A stretch of 64,000 nt of DNA from Longilinea arvoryzae (lineage in GTDB: Bacteria; Chloroflexota; Anaerolineae; Anaerolineales; Anaerolineaceae): NCBI RefSeq assembly GCF_001050235.1, contig NZ_DF967972.1:3101853-3165852 (forward strand), read 5' to 3'. The notes below the pieces were generated by a model. It worked only from the letters and a program-made list of their open reading frames with translations. It did no database searches and had not been told where the DNA came from. A program made the translations under genes and the position numbers. Position 1 is the first letter of the stretch, and the number at the start of each line of letters is the position of its first letter. Below are positions 9,114 through 17,552 of the stretch, one piece after another.

Positions 9114-9671
9114 ATGCAGATCGCACGCAAACGCCATCCCTGGATTTCCGGATTCGTTCTGGTGCTCGCCGCAGCCTGGATCGCGGGCACCGCCCTGTTG
9201 ACGGATCCGGCTGCCCAGGGCAAAACACTCGCCCCTCAGGCGGGTTTCCCGGCGCCAGCCTTTACCTTGAACACGTTATCCGGCGATCCGATTGGCCTGG
9301 AAGATTTTACCGGAAAAGTGGTTGTGCTGAATTTCTGGGCATCCTGGTGTCCTCCCTGCAAAGCGGAAATGCCAGCCTTCGAAGCCTTACAGCAGGCATA
9401 TCAGGGCCAGGACGTCGTCATCCTGGCTGTGAACACGACTTATCAGGACGATTTACCGACCGCCACTCAATTCGTGGCAGACCGCGGATTGACTTTTCCG
9501 ATACTGATCGACGCTGATGGTCAGGTATCCAAAGCCTACCAGGTTCTCGCGATGCCGAGCTCTTTTTTTATCGATCGCAAAGGCGTCATCCAGCAGGTCA
9601 TCATCGGAGGACCGATGTCTGAAGCCCTGGTTCAAACCCAGGTTCAACGTCTGCTGGCGGAGGAACCCTGA
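9114..9671 (+). CDS. TlpA/ResA-like membrane-anchored thioredoxin
   Basis: 185 residues. An N-terminal signal anchor (hydrophobic from about residue 11 to 28) is followed by an AhpC/TSA-type thioredoxin domain with the active site WASWCPPCK near residue 79 and a cis-proline region MPSSFFIDRKG. It would act outside the membrane in disulfide reduction, for example in cytochrome maturation or repair. The start has AGGA 7 bases upstream. The stop overlaps the next start by one base (TGATG), so it is translationally coupled to the Lgt-like gene. It is transcribed divergently from the copper operon. The physiological partner is unknown. Confidence 0.88.
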   Translation: MQIARKRHPWISGFVLVLAAAWIAGTALLTDPAAQGKTLAPQAGFPAPAFTLNTLSGDPIGLEDFTGKVVVLNFWASWCPPCKAEMPAFEALQQAYQGQDVVILAVNTTYQDDLPTATQFVADRGLTFPILIDADGQVSKAYQVLAMPSSFFIDRKGVIQQVIIGGPMSEALVQTQVQRLLAEEP

Positions 9672-10429
9672 TGCTCCCGATCCTGCAAATCGGTCGGCTG
9701 GCCATCCCCACCCCTGGCCAGATCCTTTTACTTGGATTGTGGTTTGGGTTGACCTTGAGTGAAAAGTTGGCTCGCCTTGAACAGAAGATCGCCCCCGATC
9801 GAATCGATACGCTCGCGATCATCGCCTTGGCCGCCGGCGTTCTGGGCGCGCGATTCTTTTACGCTGCCCGGTCCCCGGCCGTTTTCCTCCAGCACCCGCT
9901 CAACCTGGTGAGCCTGAATACGGCCATGCTGGACGTAACCGGTGGCCTGATTTGCGCCGGTCTGGCCGCCCTGATCTATATCCAGCGTATTAAAATGAAG
10001 TTCTGGGAGACGCTGGATGCGCTGACCCCATTCTTCTGCGTGATGGCCATCGCCATCGGACTGGCGCATTTTGCCTCCGGTGAAGCCTTTGGAAGCCCGG
10101 CCCGGCTGCCCTGGAGCATCCATTTATGGGGCGCGTACCGGCATCCGACTCAACTATACGAAACCGTGCTGGCATTAGGGGTCGCCTTCAGCGTCTGGCC
10201 GCGCCAACGCAAAGATCGAATTTCCGGGCTGCGGTTTCTACTCTTTGTCGCATTGAGCGAGATCGCCCGCATCATCGTGGAGAGCTTCCGCGGCGACAGT
10301 TCTTATCTATTTGGAACGCTGCGCTCGGCGCAGGTTTTCGCCTGGCTGGTACTGGCGGTAAGCCTGGCCGTCATCGGCTCCAGGCTGAAATTGTCCCCAG
10401 TTGAAGGGCCATCGGGAGGAACACAATGA
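9671..10429 (+). CDS. Lgt-like (prolipoprotein diacylglyceryl transferase family) membrane protein, divergent
   Basis: 252 residues with about seven hydrophobic segments. Family landmarks are GARFFY, GGL, GEAFG, RHPTQLYE and ESFRGDS. However, the usual signature G-R-x-G-N-F-x-N-G-E reads GLAHFASGE, so the conserved Arg and Asn are Gly and His. The conserved His before GGL reads Thr. Canonical Lgt attaches diacylglycerol to lipobox cysteines. With these replacements this may be a paralogue with another role, possibly linked to the coupled TlpA protein. Its stop overlaps the next start (ATGA). Confidence 0.75.
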   Translation: MLPILQIGRLAIPTPGQILLLGLWFGLTLSEKLARLEQKIAPDRIDTLAIIALAAGVLGARFFYAARSPAVFLQHPLNLVSLNTAMLDVTGGLICAGLAALIYIQRIKMKFWETLDALTPFFCVMAIAIGLAHFASGEAFGSPARLPWSIHLWGAYRHPTQLYETVLALGVAFSVWPRQRKDRISGLRFLLFVALSEIARIIVESFRGDSSYLFGTLRSAQVFAWLVLAVSLAVIGSRLKLSPVEGPSGGTQ

Positions 10430-11151
10430 CGCTCGCCGGAAAGACTGTTCTGGTGACCGGAGGGGCCAGGCGCATCGGCCGCGCAATCGCGATGGCGGTG
10501 GCCGAAGCCGGCGCAGACGTGATTTTGCATCACCATGCCTCCGTCCAGGAAGCGGCGGAAACGGCCGAAGACATCCTCAATTTGGGCCGAAAAGCCTGGG
10601 TGGTGCAGGCCGATCTGGAGGATCCTTCCCAGGTGACCGCCATGATCGACCGGGCATCCAAGTTCGCTTCCATCGATGCGCTGGTCAACAACGCCGCCAT
10701 TTTTGGCTCACAAGACGTGCTTTCGACCACGCTCGAAAACTGGCACCAGCATTTGGCCGTCAACCTGACCGCCCCTTTCCTGCTTAGCCAGGAGTTCGCG
10801 CGTCGGTATTCCGCTGCACCAGAAGGACGGATCCTCAACATCCTGGACTGGCGCGCAGTGCGCCCGGGCGCGGATCACTTTGCATACACGATCAGCAAGG
10901 CTGCCCTGGCAGCCATGACCCAATCCCTGGCCGTGGCGCTTGCGCCGCGCATCCTGGTGAACGGTCTGGCTCTGGGCGCCATCCTTCCGCCGGCCGAAGG
11001 ACCAAATCCTGATAAAATTCTTCAATCCGTGCCGGCTGCGCGCTGGGCAGACCTGCGCGAAGTCGCCGAAAGCGTGGTCTTCCTGTTATCCGGTCCGGCG
11101 TATATGACCGGCGAAATCCTTCACCTGGACGGCGGCCGGCATCTGGTGTGA
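10426..11151 (+). CDS. Short-chain dehydrogenase of pteridine reductase type
   Basis: 241 residues, Rossmann fold. The cofactor loop is TGGARRIG, the TGxxxRxG form typical of pteridine reductases (PTR1/FolM), rather than TGxxxGIG. The usual catalytic Ser is Asp (ILDWRAV), 13 residues before the YTISK Tyr-Lys pair, the same spacing as Asp181-Tyr194-Lys198 in PTR1. The folB and folK genes follow directly, so reduction of dihydropterin or dihydrofolate with NADPH is likely. Whether it replaces or supplements DHFR cannot be told here. Its ATG lies in the stop of the Lgt-like gene (ATGA overlap). Confidence 0.8.
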   Translation: MTLAGKTVLVTGGARRIGRAIAMAVAEAGADVILHHHASVQEAAETAEDILNLGRKAWVVQADLEDPSQVTAMIDRASKFASIDALVNNAAIFGSQDVLSTTLENWHQHLAVNLTAPFLLSQEFARRYSAAPEGRILNILDWRAVRPGADHFAYTISKAALAAMTQSLAVALAPRILVNGLALGAILPPAEGPNPDKILQSVPAARWADLREVAESVVFLLSGPAYMTGEILHLDGGRHLV

Positions 11152-11173
11152 TTTCTCGATACAAGAGGTTTTC

Positions 11174-11527
11174 ATGGATCAAACATTCGTCAAAGATTTA
11201 CTCGTGCGTGGCGTCATTGGCATCTCGGATCGCGAACGCCAGCAACCTCAGGACATCCTGATTAACCTGGTATTCTTCACCGACATCAGCCAGGCAGCGA
11301 TCAGTGACGATATTCAAGACTGCGCAAATTACCGGGATATCTCCAAGCGGGTATTTGCCCTGGCTGAAACAGCCAACACCTACACGGTGGAAGCCCTGTG
11401 CGCCAGAATTGCAGCGCTGTGCCTGGCCGAACCGAATGTGAAGGGCGTTCGTGTGCGGGTTGAAAAACCCGGCGCGGTGCGCTTCTCGCGTTCGGTGGGC
11501 TGCGAAATCGAACGTTTCAACCCCTGA
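11174..11527 (+). CDS. folB: Dihydroneopterin aldolase
   Basis: 117 residues, normal for FolB. It converts 7,8-dihydroneopterin to 6-hydroxymethyl-dihydropterin and glycolaldehyde. The N-terminal VRGVIGISDRERQQPQDI matches the family opening (VxGxIGxxxxER). The substrate-anchoring Glu is in TVEALCARIA and the catalytic Lys in VRVEKPGAVR. The start follows AGAGG. It is 22 bases after the SDR gene and 8 bases before folK, forming one folate operon. Confidence 0.93.
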   Translation: MDQTFVKDLLVRGVIGISDRERQQPQDILINLVFFTDISQAAISDDIQDCANYRDISKRVFALAETANTYTVEALCARIAALCLAEPNVKGVRVRVEKPGAVRFSRSVGCEIERFNP

Positions 11528-11535
11528 GCAATCCT

Positions 11536-12009
11536 ATGCACCAGGCCATTCTGCTGCTTGGTTCCAATATCTTCCCTGCGGAGAATATTCCCACTGCCAT
11601 TGCCCTCCTACAGGAATATTGCCATGTATTATCCCTTTCGATCCTCTGGGAAACGCTGGCCGTCGGCAATCCAGGACCCAATTTCCTGAATATCGCCGTT
11701 CTGGTCGAAACGGAACGGGAGAGCGAGGCGTTCAAATGGCAGATCATACGCCCCATCGAGGACAAGATGGGACGGGTTCGCACCAGCAATAAGAACGCCC
11801 CCCGGACGATCGATATCGATATCATCATCTGGGACGGCCAGGTGACGGATTCGCACGTGTGGACGTGGGCGCACATTGCCTTGCCCGTATCCGCGCTGGC
11901 GCCGCAACTGGTCGATCCCGCGACCGGGAAAAGTCTACAAGATATCGCCCGGGAATTACGCGAAGAGTCACGGGCCGTACCACACCCCGAATTCTTCGGT
12001 TTTCAGTAA
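11536..12009 (+). CDS. folK: 2-amino-4-hydroxy-6-hydroxymethyldihydropteridine pyrophosphokinase
   Basis: 157 residues, full-length HPPK. It transfers pyrophosphate from ATP to the pterin made by FolB. Motifs are LLLGSN at the N-terminus, PNFLNIAV (pterin pocket) and the magnesium/ATP signature APRTIDIDIIIWDG. It is the last gene of the operon and is followed by a GC-rich hairpin. folP and folC are not in this window; folE lies just beyond on the other strand. Confidence 0.93.
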   Translation: MHQAILLLGSNIFPAENIPTAIALLQEYCHVLSLSILWETLAVGNPGPNFLNIAVLVETERESEAFKWQIIRPIEDKMGRVRTSNKNAPRTIDIDIIIWDGQVTDSHVWTWAHIALPVSALAPQLVDPATGKSLQDIARELREESRAVPHPEFFGFQ

Positions 12010-12028
12010 CCCCATCCAAAACATAAAA

Positions 12029-12061
12029 AACGGCGGCCGGACAATCTTGCCGGCCGCCGTT
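12029..12061. terminator. Terminator between folK and folE
   Basis: A 12-bp GC-rich stem (12029-12040 with 12050-12061) has a 9-base loop. The A6 run on the left gives a T-run on the minus strand, so it is strongest for folE. For folK (+) the downstream T-run is poor. Confidence 0.75.
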
Positions 12062-12082
12062 CACGTTTCACGAAATTCTGCT

Positions 12083-12718
12083 TTAGAAATGCAGGGGCTG
12101 TGCCCCGCGGGAGATGTTATCCAGGAACTCCATCCGCAATGCCAGGTCAGTACGGAAGGCGCCCAGCATCGTGGACGTTGTCATGCGAGAATCATGTTTC
12201 TTGACGCCGCGTATCATGGAACACAAATGCAGCGCCTCGACTACCACCGCCACACCCTGTGGATGAAGCAATTCATTGATGAAATCACCGATCTGGCGCG
12301 TCATGCGTTCCTGAACCTGTAATCGTCTGGCGAACATATCCACGACGCGTGGAATTTTCGATAGGCCGATCACCCGCCCCTTCGGAATATAAGCGACATG
12401 CGCCCGGCCGATGAAGGGCAGCATGTGATGCTCGCACAGGCTGTAGAATTCGATGTCCCGGACGACGACCATCTCGTCATACTCGACATCGAAGAGGGCA
12501 TCGTTGACCATGACGATCGGATCCGTGCGATAACCGGCCAGCAGCTCTTCATACATGCGCGCCACGCGGTCCGGCGTCTTTACCAGACCTTCTCGTTTGG
12601 GATCTTCACCAAACGCTTCGAGCATGCTGCTGACCGCGTTTTGGATGGTATCGACATCGATCTCGCTATCCATAAACAATTCCGCAGCTTTGTAAACAGC
12701 ACCATCATTGTCATCCAT
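12083..12718 (-). CDS. folE: GTP cyclohydrolase I
   Basis: 211 residues. First enzyme of tetrahydrofolate synthesis, converting GTP to 7,8-dihydroneopterin triphosphate. Zinc ligands are visible in [10 protein letters not shown] and in [12 protein letters not shown]. The family stretches [15 protein letters not shown] and QERMTRQI are intact. The start follows GAGGAG. It is 64 bases downstream of the polyprenyl synthase gene on the same strand, and convergent with folB-folK, so the two halves of the pterin branch meet here. Confidence 0.95.
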   Translation of the reverse strand: MDDNDGAVYKAAELFMDSEIDVDTIQNAVSSMLEAFGEDPKREGLVKTPDRVARMYEELLAGYRTDPIVMVNDALFDVEYDEMVVVRDIEFYSLCEHHMLPFIGRAHVAYIPKGRVIGLSKIPRVVDMFARRLQVQERMTRQIGDFINELLHPQGVAVVVEALHLCSMIRGVKKHDSRMTTSTMLGAFRTDLALRMEFLDNISRGAQPLHF

Positions 12719-12782
12719 AAATTCACGACTCCTCAGAAGGATCCACCTTCATACCGTTCTTTCAAGAGCATTTTACACCGGG

Positions 12783-13799
12783 CTAACGGTTCCGTTTGAG
12801 CAGGTCGAGCGCCAATTCCTCCAACGCCTGACCAGCCGTGGGCTCGCTGACTGCTTCGTGTAAGGCTTCCAGCGCCTCGGTGGTCAGACGATCAGCCTGC
12901 GCCAGGGTAAATTCTTTGGCGCCCTCGTCGCGGAGTTCTTCAGCGAGTTGAGGAACCTCTTCTATTGTAATCGGTCCGGCCAACCATCGCTGCGCAAAAG
13001 CGTTATTTTTGACCAGCGCAAAAACAACCGGCAGGGTCTTCTTACCTGATACCAGATCGCTTTCGATCGATTTTCCCAGCAGCGCCGCGTCGCCCCAGAT
13101 TCCCAGGGCGTCATCCTGCGCCTGAAATGCCAATCCAAGCGAATAGCCGAACCGGTAAAATGCGTCCTGGCGGTCTTCGTCGGCTCCGCCAACCAGGCTG
13201 CCCAACTTCGCGCATCCGGCCAGCAACGCCGCGGTCTTCCCTCCGACCATTGGCCAATAATCCTCGACGGGAATGCTGCGCTTCGTCTCGAAAGAGATAT
13301 CCAGGAACTGGCCCCGGGTAAGGTCGAGACAGGTCGTCTGGAGAAGTTCTGCGGCGGCCAGTGTTTTTACGGCGGGTAACGATCTATCAAGATCGATCAA
13401 CGCCAGGTGCGCCAGGGTCAGCATGGCATCTCCCGTGTTGATCGCCTGGGCTTCACCCCATTTTGCCCAGACCGTCTTGCGGCCATGCCGCAATTCACTT
13501 CGGTCTTCGATATCGTCATGGATCAGAGAAAAGTTATGGATCAATTCCACTGCCGTCGCGGCCGGGATCGCGTTATGCCAATCCCCTCCGGCGGCCGCGC
13601 AGCACAGTAGCGTGATCTGCGGGCGAATGCGTTTACCCTGCGCCCTTGCGCCGCTCCCCTCGCCTTCCCAACCGAGATGATACGCCATCATGTAGCGTAG
13701 ATCTGCATAACGGTCCTGCTGGAAGTGCTGCTCGAGCAAGCTGTGCAGCGCCGTTTCCACGGCAGGCAAGAATTGCGCTGAGAACTGCTTATAAGCCAT
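12783..13799 (-). CDS. Polyprenyl (geranylgeranyl/farnesyl-type) diphosphate synthase
   Basis: 338 residues from the chosen start. Trans-prenyltransferase fold. The first Asp-rich motif is LIHDDIEDRSELRHGR and the second is FQAQDDALGIWGD, both needed to bind Mg-diphosphate. It condenses isopentenyl diphosphate with allylic diphosphates to make membrane lipid, quinone or carotenoid precursors. Chain length cannot be read safely from the sequence. The frame is open to 13895, but the ATG at 13799 follows AAGAAGG and matches the family N-terminus. That start lies inside the last codons of fni (11-base overlap), so the two are coupled. Confidence 0.9.
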   Translation of the reverse strand: MAYKQFSAQFLPAVETALHSLLEQHFQQDRYADLRYMMAYHLGWEGEGSGARAQGKRIRPQITLLCCAAAGGDWHNAIPAATAVELIHNFSLIHDDIEDRSELRHGRKTVWAKWGEAQAINTGDAMLTLAHLALIDLDRSLPAVKTLAAAELLQTTCLDLTRGQFLDISFETKRSIPVEDYWPMVGGKTAALLAGCAKLGSLVGGADEDRQDAFYRFGYSLGLAFQAQDDALGIWGDAALLGKSIESDLVSGKKTLPVVFALVKNNAFAQRWLAGPITIEEVPQLAEELRDEGAKEFTLAQADRLTTEALEALHEAVSEPTAGQALEELALDLLKRNR

Positions 13800-14832
13800 G
13801 GCCGCCTTCTTCGAAGATTTTGTGATCCTGCAATGCCGGGATGTTGCGCGAACCGGTGGCGAAAAACACGGTTCGAAGAATATCGTCGATTTCATGGATG
13901 AGATCCAGCGTGACTTCCACGGACTGGCTGGCTGCTTTCAAGAATGGGCCGGCCATGCCGCCCAACCTGGCTCCCAGGGCAATGCACTTCGCAATGTCGA
14001 TGCCATTTTTCAACCCTCCCGAAGCGATCACCAGGAGATCCGGCGCAACTCGGCGGACATTTCGGATGGCTTCCGCGGTTGGGATCCCCCAATCCTGAAA
14101 GGCTGCCGCCACCCGCGCCTTGCGCGGGTCTGTCAGACGGTGCATCTCCACCTGAGACCAGGAGGTTCCCCCGGCGCCGGCCACATCGATCGCAGTCACC
14201 CCGGCGTTTTGAAGCAGCCGGATGTCCTGCTCGGAGAATCCCCAGCCCACCTCTTTGGCAATCACGGGCAGGGTTAACTGCCGGCAGATTTGCTCGATGC
14301 GCTGCGCAAGACCGCTGAAACGCGTGTCCCCTTCTGGCTGCAAGGCCTCCTGGAGCGCGTTCAAATGCAGAATCAAGGCATCCGCCCCGATCATATCCAC
14401 GGCTCGTTTGCACTGATCGATATCATAACCGTAATTCAACTGGACGGCGCCGATATTGGCAAACAGCAGGATGTCAGGCGCATACTTCCGGATTTCGAAA
14501 GTGTAAGCCAGTTCGGGGTGCTCGATTCCGGTGCGCTGCGAGCCCACCCCCATCGCGATGCCCGTTTCCTGGGCAGCCTGCGCCAGTACGCGGTTGATGG
14601 TTTCGGCTTCCGCCGTTCCACCGGTCATCGACGATATCAGGATGGGCGTTCTTACCGTCTTGCCCAGCAAAGATTGAGATAAATCGATTTCTTCCAAGTC
14701 CAATTCGGGTAGCGCCCGATGATGGAATCGAAAATGCTCCAGACCCGAGGTGAGGCCGGATTGCACGTCCTCCTCTCGATTGATTCGAATCTGGTCGGCT
14801 TTTCGATTGGGTAAAAGCGGATTATCTGGCAT
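13789..14832 (-). CDS. fni: Isopentenyl-diphosphate delta-isomerase, type 2
   Basis: 347 residues. FMN-dependent enzyme interconverting IPP and DMAPP, unrelated to the type 1 enzyme. Signatures are NRKADQIRI at the N-terminus, ISSMTGGTAEA, MGVGSQR, the Glu/Lys-bearing VIAKEVGWGFSE and the flavin-binding DVAGAGGTSW. It directly feeds the prenyl synthase encoded next. The start has AAAGAG upstream. The gene is preceded by an extended -10 element. Confidence 0.95.
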   Translation of the reverse strand: MPDNPLLPNRKADQIRINREEDVQSGLTSGLEHFRFHHRALPELDLEEIDLSQSLLGKTVRTPILISSMTGGTAEAETINRVLAQAAQETGIAMGVGSQRTGIEHPELAYTFEIRKYAPDILLFANIGAVQLNYGYDIDQCKRAVDMIGADALILHLNALQEALQPEGDTRFSGLAQRIEQICRQLTLPVIAKEVGWGFSEQDIRLLQNAGVTAIDVAGAGGTSWSQVEMHRLTDPRKARVAAAFQDWGIPTAEAIRNVRRVAPDLLVIASGGLKNGIDIAKCIALGARLGGMAGPFLKAASQSVEVTLDLIHEIDDILRTVFFATGSRNIPALQDHKIFEEGGHGL

Positions 14833-14861
14833 AATCTCTTTGCGGCGAGAAGAATAAATCG

Positions 14862-14870
14862 AGTATACCA
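14862..14870 (-). promoter_or_regulatory. Candidate extended -10 promoter of fni
   Basis: The minus strand reads TGG-TATACT about 30 bases upstream of the fni start codon. No convincing -35 is seen. Confidence 0.45.
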
Positions 14871-14946
14871 GAGATCATCTCCATCTTCTCCTCTCCGTTT
14901 TGATAGACGATTCGAGCGAATTATCCATCGATGAGGAATGAGCGGC

Positions 14947-15561
14947 ATGTCAACCTGGATTTTTGCCAGACATGGAGAAAGCGAAGCCAACCTCCTGCAT
15001 GAATTTTCCAACCGTGGCCTGAAACATGGGCTGACCGAACTGGGCTTTCAGCAGGCGGCTCACCTTGCGCAGGAAGTCAGCGCCTATCCGGTCAAGGAAA
15101 TATATTGCAGTCCCTTGCTTCGCGCACGTCAGACGGCTGAAGTTATTGGCTACAGGTTGAATCTCGTTCCGCAGGTCAAGGATGCGCTGGTCGAATTCGA
15201 CACCGGCGCGCTCGAAGGCAAAACCGATCCTGAAAGCTGGCAGGCTTTCGATGAGATCTTCCAGGCTTGGTTGCTGCGAAAAGACTACAGCCGGTGCTTT
15301 TCCGGCGGCGATAGTTTCGACTCGATTCGCGATCGTTTTCTTCCATTCATCCAGGCCCTGCAAGAAGCAAATCTCAATTCTGACCGGGCGCTTCTTTTCA
15401 TCGGCCATGGGGGAACTTATCTGTGCGTGCTTCCTTTGATCTTGAAAAATATCGATTTCGATTTCGTCTCTCGCCATTATTTAAGTCACACCGGGATGGT
15501 GATTGCGGAAGAACAAAAAGGTGAATTATTCTGTAAGGTTTGGGATGGTCTCAGGTTATAA
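14947..15561 (+). CDS. Histidine phosphatase family protein
   Basis: 204 residues of the phosphoglycerate mutase-like superfamily. It has the phosphohistidine motif FARHGESEAN at the N-terminus and the second catalytic histidine in FIGHGGTYL near residue 155. The Arg pair and Glu around SPLLRARQTAEV are also present. An ATG at 14938 is in frame, but the GAGGA box touches it, so the ATG at 14947 with 9-base spacing is preferred. The substrate is unknown; such enzymes range from phosphoglycerate mutases to sugar or cofactor phosphatases. The gene runs into a glycosyltransferase gene 7 bases later. Confidence 0.82.
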   Translation: MSTWIFARHGESEANLLHEFSNRGLKHGLTELGFQQAAHLAQEVSAYPVKEIYCSPLLRARQTAEVIGYRLNLVPQVKDALVEFDTGALEGKTDPESWQAFDEIFQAWLLRKDYSRCFSGGDSFDSIRDRFLPFIQALQEANLNSDRALLFIGHGGTYLCVLPLILKNIDFDFVSRHYLSHTGMVIAEEQKGELFCKVWDGLRL

Positions 15562-15568
15562 TTTACGC

Positions 15569-16264
15569 ATGAGCAGCCCTTCTCCTGTCAAACCCAATAT
15601 TCTGGCTTTAATTCCGGCATTTAACGAAGAGGTCGGTGTAGCCGACGTCATCCACGGCGCCAGCAAATACCTGCCTGTTCTGGTCGTCGATGATGGTTCC
15701 CACGATCGCACTGCCCAAATCGCCGAAGAGGCCGGTGCGGTCGTTCTCCGCCAGGTGCCCAACCAGGGCAAAGGCGCGGCCATGCGGGCGGGTTTCCAAT
15801 ACGCGCTTCAAAATGGTTACGCCGGGGTGATCACGCTGGACGCGGACCGCCAGCACAACCCGGATGAGATCCCAATCTTCTTCGATTGCTACACGCAAAC
15901 TCAGGCGGATCTTATCATTGGCGCGCGGGATTTTCGAAAAATGCCGATTGTCCGGCGTTGTTCGAATACCATCGGAAGGGTCATGTTTTCATGGGCGTTG
16001 GGCCAGAAAGACCGCGACAATCAATCCGGTTACCGTTTTATCTCCAACCGGTTGATGGAAAAATTAATCGGCAGCACCGAACGCGGTTTTGAATTCGAAG
16101 TCGAAATGCTGGCCGTCTGCGTCAAGCTGGGATACCGCCTTGAATGGGTCACCATTCAGACGATCTACGCGGGAGAAAAAAGCCATATCGTCCCGCTCAG
16201 GCATATCGTCAATTGGTTCCGCATCATCGCCAAGACTCGGCGCATCATGAGAACTTCAAATTAG
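15569..16264 (+). CDS. Family 2 glycosyltransferase (dolichyl/polyprenyl-phosphate sugar synthase-like)
   Basis: 231 residues, one GT-A domain. PAFNEEVGVADVI opens the fold, VVDDGSHDRT carries the nucleotide-sugar Asp pair, LDADRQHNPDEIP holds the metal-binding DxD-like motif and DNQSGYRF is a late GT2 signature. The size and motifs are closest to polyprenyl-phosphate mannose/glucose synthases, so a lipid-linked sugar donor for cell-envelope glycosylation is the inference. The ATG at 15569 fits the family N-terminus; an upstream in-frame TTG is rejected. A TATAAT lies only 6 bases before the ATG, and no strong Shine-Dalgarno is visible. Confidence 0.85.
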   Translation: MSSPSPVKPNILALIPAFNEEVGVADVIHGASKYLPVLVVDDGSHDRTAQIAEEAGAVVLRQVPNQGKGAAMRAGFQYALQNGYAGVITLDADRQHNPDEIPIFFDCYTQTQADLIIGARDFRKMPIVRRCSNTIGRVMFSWALGQKDRDNQSGYRFISNRLMEKLIGSTERGFEFEVEMLAVCVKLGYRLEWVTIQTIYAGEKSHIVPLRHIVNWFRIIAKTRRIMRTSN

Positions 16265-16317
16265 CGAAACCCATACCGACTGCCGGGTGTTACAAGAAAT
16301 GCAAGCAGGATTTCATC

Positions 16318-16345
16318 TTGACAGATGAAAAAGACACAATACAAT
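16318..16345 (+). promoter_or_regulatory. Promoter of acpP
   Basis: TTGACA (16318-16323), 16 bases, TACAAT (16340-16345). This places transcription start near 16352, about 45 bases before acpP. Confidence 0.7.
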
Positions 16346-16397
16346 TCATACTTAATCCATAAAGTAATGAAGTTGCCCTTATCCTAGGAGGAACGTG

Positions 16398-16634
16398 ATG
16401 AGCGATACTTATCAAGAAGTGAAGGCCGTAATCGTGGATGTTTTGAAAGTCGACGAAGGCGATATCAAGCCCGAAACTCGTTTTGTCGAAGATTTGAAAG
16501 CCGATTCGATGGATCAATTCTTCCTGATCGATGGTTTAAGCGAAAAATTCGGCCTCACCATCTCAGATGATGACGCGCGCGCCATTCGCTCTGTGCAGGA
16601 CGCAGTCACCTACGTCGAAACACACAAGAACTAA
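16398..16634 (+). CDS. acpP: Acyl carrier protein
   Basis: 78 residues, acidic, normal ACP size. The phosphopantetheine attachment serine is in KADSMDQFF (Ser37); DSMD replaces the common DSLD and is an accepted variant. It carries acyl chains in fatty acid synthesis. A GTG three bases upstream is possible, but AGGAGG spacing favours the ATG at 16398. It has its own promoter and terminator, and no fab genes are adjacent. Confidence 0.92.
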   Translation: MSDTYQEVKAVIVDVLKVDEGDIKPETRFVEDLKADSMDQFFLIDGLSEKFGLTISDDDARAIRSVQDAVTYVETHKN

Positions 16635-16653
16635 GTGAACATGGATCAACCGG

Positions 16654-16681
16654 AACGGCGCGGAAATTCCGCGCCGTTTTT
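16654..16681 (+). terminator. Terminator of acpP
   Basis: A 10-bp GC-rich stem (16654-16663 with 16669-16678) has a 5-base loop and a T5 run (16677-16681). It sits 20 bases after the acpP stop and is convergent with sucD. Confidence 0.9.
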
Positions 16682-16685
16682 AGGT

Positions 16686-17552
16686 TTAATCTTTAAGTAA
16701 ATTAGGAATCTCTTCTGGATGGCGCGCCATGCGCGCACCGGCGTTTTCCAGTGCCTGGATTTTCTCTTCCGCGCTTCCGGAACCGCCCTCGATGATCGCG
16801 CCGGCATGTCCCATCCGTTTTCCTGGAGGCGCCGACTGGCCGGCGATAAACGCCGCCACCGGTTTGGTCATCGACGTGGCGATAAACTCGGCCGCGCGCT
16901 CCTCATCCGATCCGCCAATTTCTCCGATGACGACCACTTTTTCGGTATGCGGGTCCGCTTCGAACAATTCCAGCACATCCACAAAATTCGTTCCGGAAAT
17001 TGGATCGCCGCCGATGCCCACGCAGGTGGACGTTCCCAGACCGGCCATTCGCAGCGCCGCCAACACTTCGTAAGTCAACGTGCCGGAGCGAGAAACGACG
17101 CCCACGTTTCCCGGAATCGTAATTTTTCCCGGAATGATCCCAACCTTTGCCTCGCCGGCCGTCAACAATCCGGGGCAATTCGGACCCACCAGGCGCACCG
17201 AGTGCTGATCCAGGAATTTTCGCACGCGCATCATATCCGCAACCGGCACACCCTCTGTGATGCACACGATGAGCGGAATGCCGGCATCCGCGGCCTCGAA
17301 AATGGCATCCGCCGAGCTGCGCGCGGGGACAAAGATGACGCTGGTATTCGCGCCGGTGACTTCCACGGCCGTTTTCACCGAATCGAAAACCGGCACCTTG
17401 CCGTCCAGCACCCATTCACCGCCCTTGCCAGGCGTTACACCGGCCACGACATTGGTTCCATATTGCACCATTTGCTGGGTGTGAAATAAACCCTCGTGCC
17501 CGGTGATGCCTTGAACGAGAAGACGGGTATTCTTATTGACCAGGATGCTCAT
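16686..17552 (-). CDS. sucD: Succinyl-CoA synthetase alpha subunit
   Basis: 288 residues. It binds CoA in an N-terminal Rossmann domain (VQGITGHEG) and carries the phosphorylated histidine in [11 protein letters not shown]. It forms a complex with SucC, converting succinyl-CoA to succinate with substrate-level phosphorylation in the TCA cycle. Its start overlaps the sucC stop by four bases (ATGA). Confidence 0.96.
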   Translation of the reverse strand: MSILVNKNTRLLVQGITGHEGLFHTQQMVQYGTNVVAGVTPGKGGEWVLDGKVPVFDSVKTAVEVTGANTSVIFVPARSSADAIFEAADAGIPLIVCITEGVPVADMMRVRKFLDQHSVRLVGPNCPGLLTAGEAKVGIIPGKITIPGNVGVVSRSGTLTYEVLAALRMAGLGTSTCVGIGGDPISGTNFVDVLELFEADPHTEKVVVIGEIGGSDEERAAEFIATSMTKPVAAFIAGQSAPPGKRMGHAGAIIEGGSGSAEEKIQALENAGARMARHPEEIPNLLKD

